Below are positions 6,237-7,612 of a stretch of DNA of 7,612 nucleotides, one piece after another; the first letter of the stretch is position 1, and every line of letters begins with the position of its first letter. The notes below the pieces were generated by a model. It had not been told where the DNA came from, did no database searches, and saw only the letters and a list, made by a program, of their open reading frames with translations. Source of the DNA: Synergistaceae bacterium (lineage in GTDB: Bacteria; Synergistota; Synergistia; Synergistales; Aminobacteriaceae); assembly GCA_009776565.1 (NCBI GenBank), contig WRNQ01000034.1:1245-8856 (forward strand), read 5' to 3'. A program made the position numbers and the translations under genes.

Positions 6237-7612
6237 TTGAATTATCAAAAAAAGTTTCTTTTAATGATAGTCGCTATAATAACAGTAGTTTCACACTGTA
6301 ATTATTCTTATGCCGCCCTATATCAATTTGACGACGTTTCCGGGACGTCGGGGGTCGGGGCTCAGTGGGTCGGGTTTTTAAATTATAGTCCAGTTTATGG
6401 TCCGTATCCAATCGAAGGACCGAATTCTCTGGGCGCCCCGACAACTCAAAGAATGCAAGCTCACGCTGATCTTATTTCAAATAATAACTCCATTTATTTA
6501 CATAGTAACATAAATCCTCTTCACACGCTTTACCTCGTTATTCCGGAAGGAATTGGAACTCTTTCCACAAACTTTCAATATACGGGAAATCTCAGCGCGG
6601 TTACACTCGGAGTTTATGGAGGAAATTTCGAGGCGTCGTACCCTACAATAATTAATTATCCGACGCCTGGGGATGGCCCGTCGGTCAATGTTGACCTCAC
6701 CATTCAAAAGACGCCCGGAGAAAGAACTGTTTACGACAGTAACATGGGAGAGTTGATCTTTCATCAAAACCCGACGACCGTTCCCTCTCAGACGTTACAT
6801 ATCCCTTTTGTAATAGCTAACGTTCACGATGGTTCGGCTCAATACGCCCCTCTTGAAATGAAAATCACAACAAGGAATACGAGCGGGGATATTGTCGGAA
6901 GAAGATGGTTTGAATGGGATGTCCTGTCGGATAAATCTGTCCCTGCCGACCCTGTTGATTGGATATTTGTTCCAATTGAAGACTCGGTAATTGACAGAAA
7001 CGAGTTTATGTACAATTTCACTTCTGAAGTGACAAATCATACGGGTTTGAGATATGGGATACAACGTTACGATGATAACCGGACTTTAATGGCGGCTCAC
7101 TGGAAATTTGATTTACAGCCCATAAGCGACAGGTTGCCAAAGATTCTGCATCTTGACCGTTTGAGCCACATAGTTCCGGGACTTGTCACAATTTATTCTC
7201 ACGATGCTAAAGTTACTGTCGGTCAGCAGAAAATGCTGCGGCTTGCAGCTGTTGATACTACCGGCGAAATAATTGGTTCGAAACTACTGGAGCTCAAGTA
7301 TCGCACAGTTTACGGGTATGACCTTGGTTCCGTTCAAGATACAAGCACTTGGACAAACAGAGATTCTTTTTGGGGGCTTAACGCTTTTCGCGTTTACCAA
7401 TCAAACAGAGATTTCTTCCCACTTGTCCAAAAAACAATGGAGATTAAAAGCGGAGATTACTTTTTCCCTTCCCGTTCGTCTAATGTCTTGCAGGGCAACG
7501 TAAATAACACTTTTCCGCCTGTGACCGCCGATGCTTTATCATCATTTACTTTATCCGCTCCTGTCCCGCTAGTGAGCGTTGATATCCTGTCCATGGACGA
7601 CAACGGAGACGA
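6237..7612 (+). CDS. Large exported protein of unknown function, 3' end beyond the window
   Basis: The reading frame is open from 6237 to the window edge: 458 codons plus two bases, with no stop. The N-terminus is a clear Sec signal peptide, with n-region MNYQKK, a hydrophobic core at about 7-19, and a likely signal peptidase I site after SYA (26) or YAA (27). The mature part visible here has no cysteine and is rich in Tyr, Phe, Trp, Asn, Thr, Pro and Gly with alternating hydrophobic patterns, suggesting beta-sandwich domains of a surface or extracellular protein. Possible units are 28-145, 150-230, 240-355 and 355-450, judged only by composition and turns. The last visible residues (MDDNGD, 453-458) could begin a Ca-binding-like acidic loop or a new domain. 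I recognise no catalytic motif or named family. The start is TTG behind GGAGG. It diverges from the toxin-antitoxin pair, and no partner gene is visible. Confidence 0.85.
   Translation, partial: MNYQKKFLLMIVAIITVVSHCNYSYAALYQFDDVSGTSGVGAQWVGFLNYSPVYGPYPIEGPNSLGAPTTQRMQAHADLISNNNSIYLHSNINPLHTLYLVIPEGIGTLSTNFQYTGNLSAVTLGVYGGNFEASYPTIINYPTPGDGPSVNVDLTIQKTPGERTVYDSNMGELIFHQNPTTVPSQTLHIPFVIANVHDGSAQYAPLEMKITTRNTSGDIVGRRWFEWDVLSDKSVPADPVDWIFVPIEDSVIDRNEFMYNFTSEVTNHTGLRYGIQRYDDNRTLMAAHWKFDLQPISDRLPKILHLDRLSHIVPGLVTIYSHDAKVTVGQQKMLRLAAVDTTGEIIGSKLLELKYRTVYGYDLGSVQDTSTWTNRDSFWGLNAFRVYQSNRDFFPLVQKTMEIKSGDYFFPSRSSNVLQGNVNNTFPPVTADALSSFTLSAPVPLVSVDILSMDDNGD

Noticed and set aside
6288..6299. Lipobox (VSHC) in the exported protein signal peptide
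   Set aside because: His before the Cys is not accepted in the usual lipobox, and a good signal peptidase I site (SYA) follows within a few residues.
6498..7064. Minus-strand open frames of 60-89 codons opposite the exported-protein gene
   Set aside because: The plus frame is open for 458 codons with signal peptide and ribosome site; the minus frames have basic, low-complexity products and no ribosome site, so they are shadows.

Overview
The window comes from a Gram-negative-type (two-membrane) bacterium: it encodes an RND efflux pump with its periplasmic adaptor, plus a protein with a Sec signal peptide. Base composition is moderate and intergenic DNA is AT-rich. Three of the six genes appear to start with TTG. 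The sequence does not fix the phylum. An anaerobic, deep-branching diderm such as a Synergistota-like lineage is only a guess.

Layout. Positions 19-5387 hold a three-gene minus-strand operon, transcribed right to left: periplasmic adaptor (4293-5387), HAE-1-type RND permease (1234-4290, starting 2 nt after the adaptor stop) and an unrecognised membrane-anchored protein (19-1203, starting 30 nt after the permease stop). There is no TolC-type outer-membrane channel here, so the pump must borrow one from elsewhere or the downstream protein plays some other role. Upstream of the adaptor lies a TTCACA-N5-TTCACA direct repeat with 11-bp period, the geometry used by OmpR/PhoB-family response regulators. 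It sits 11 bp upstream of a good -10, which suggests two-component control of the pump.

Positions 5515-6024 hold a compact minus-strand type II toxin-antitoxin pair: a ribbon-helix-helix antitoxin first, then a RelE/ParE-family toxin 3 nt later. The antitoxin promoter (-35 TTGTAT, 17-bp spacer, -10 TATTAT) is covered by three TAATAY half-sites with exact 10-bp period, a strong candidate for the autoregulatory operator.

Positions 6237-7612 hold the first 458 codons of a large plus-strand gene that runs off the right edge. It encodes an exported, aromatic-rich, probably beta-rich protein of unknown function, with a TTG start behind a clear GGAGG. It diverges from the toxin-antitoxin pair across a 212-bp intergenic region containing a perfect 7-bp inverted repeat.

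The most interesting unexplained items are the two phased-repeat operators, the unknown third gene of the efflux operon, and the large exported protein. No RNA genes, insertion sequences, CRISPR arrays or convincing terminators were seen.
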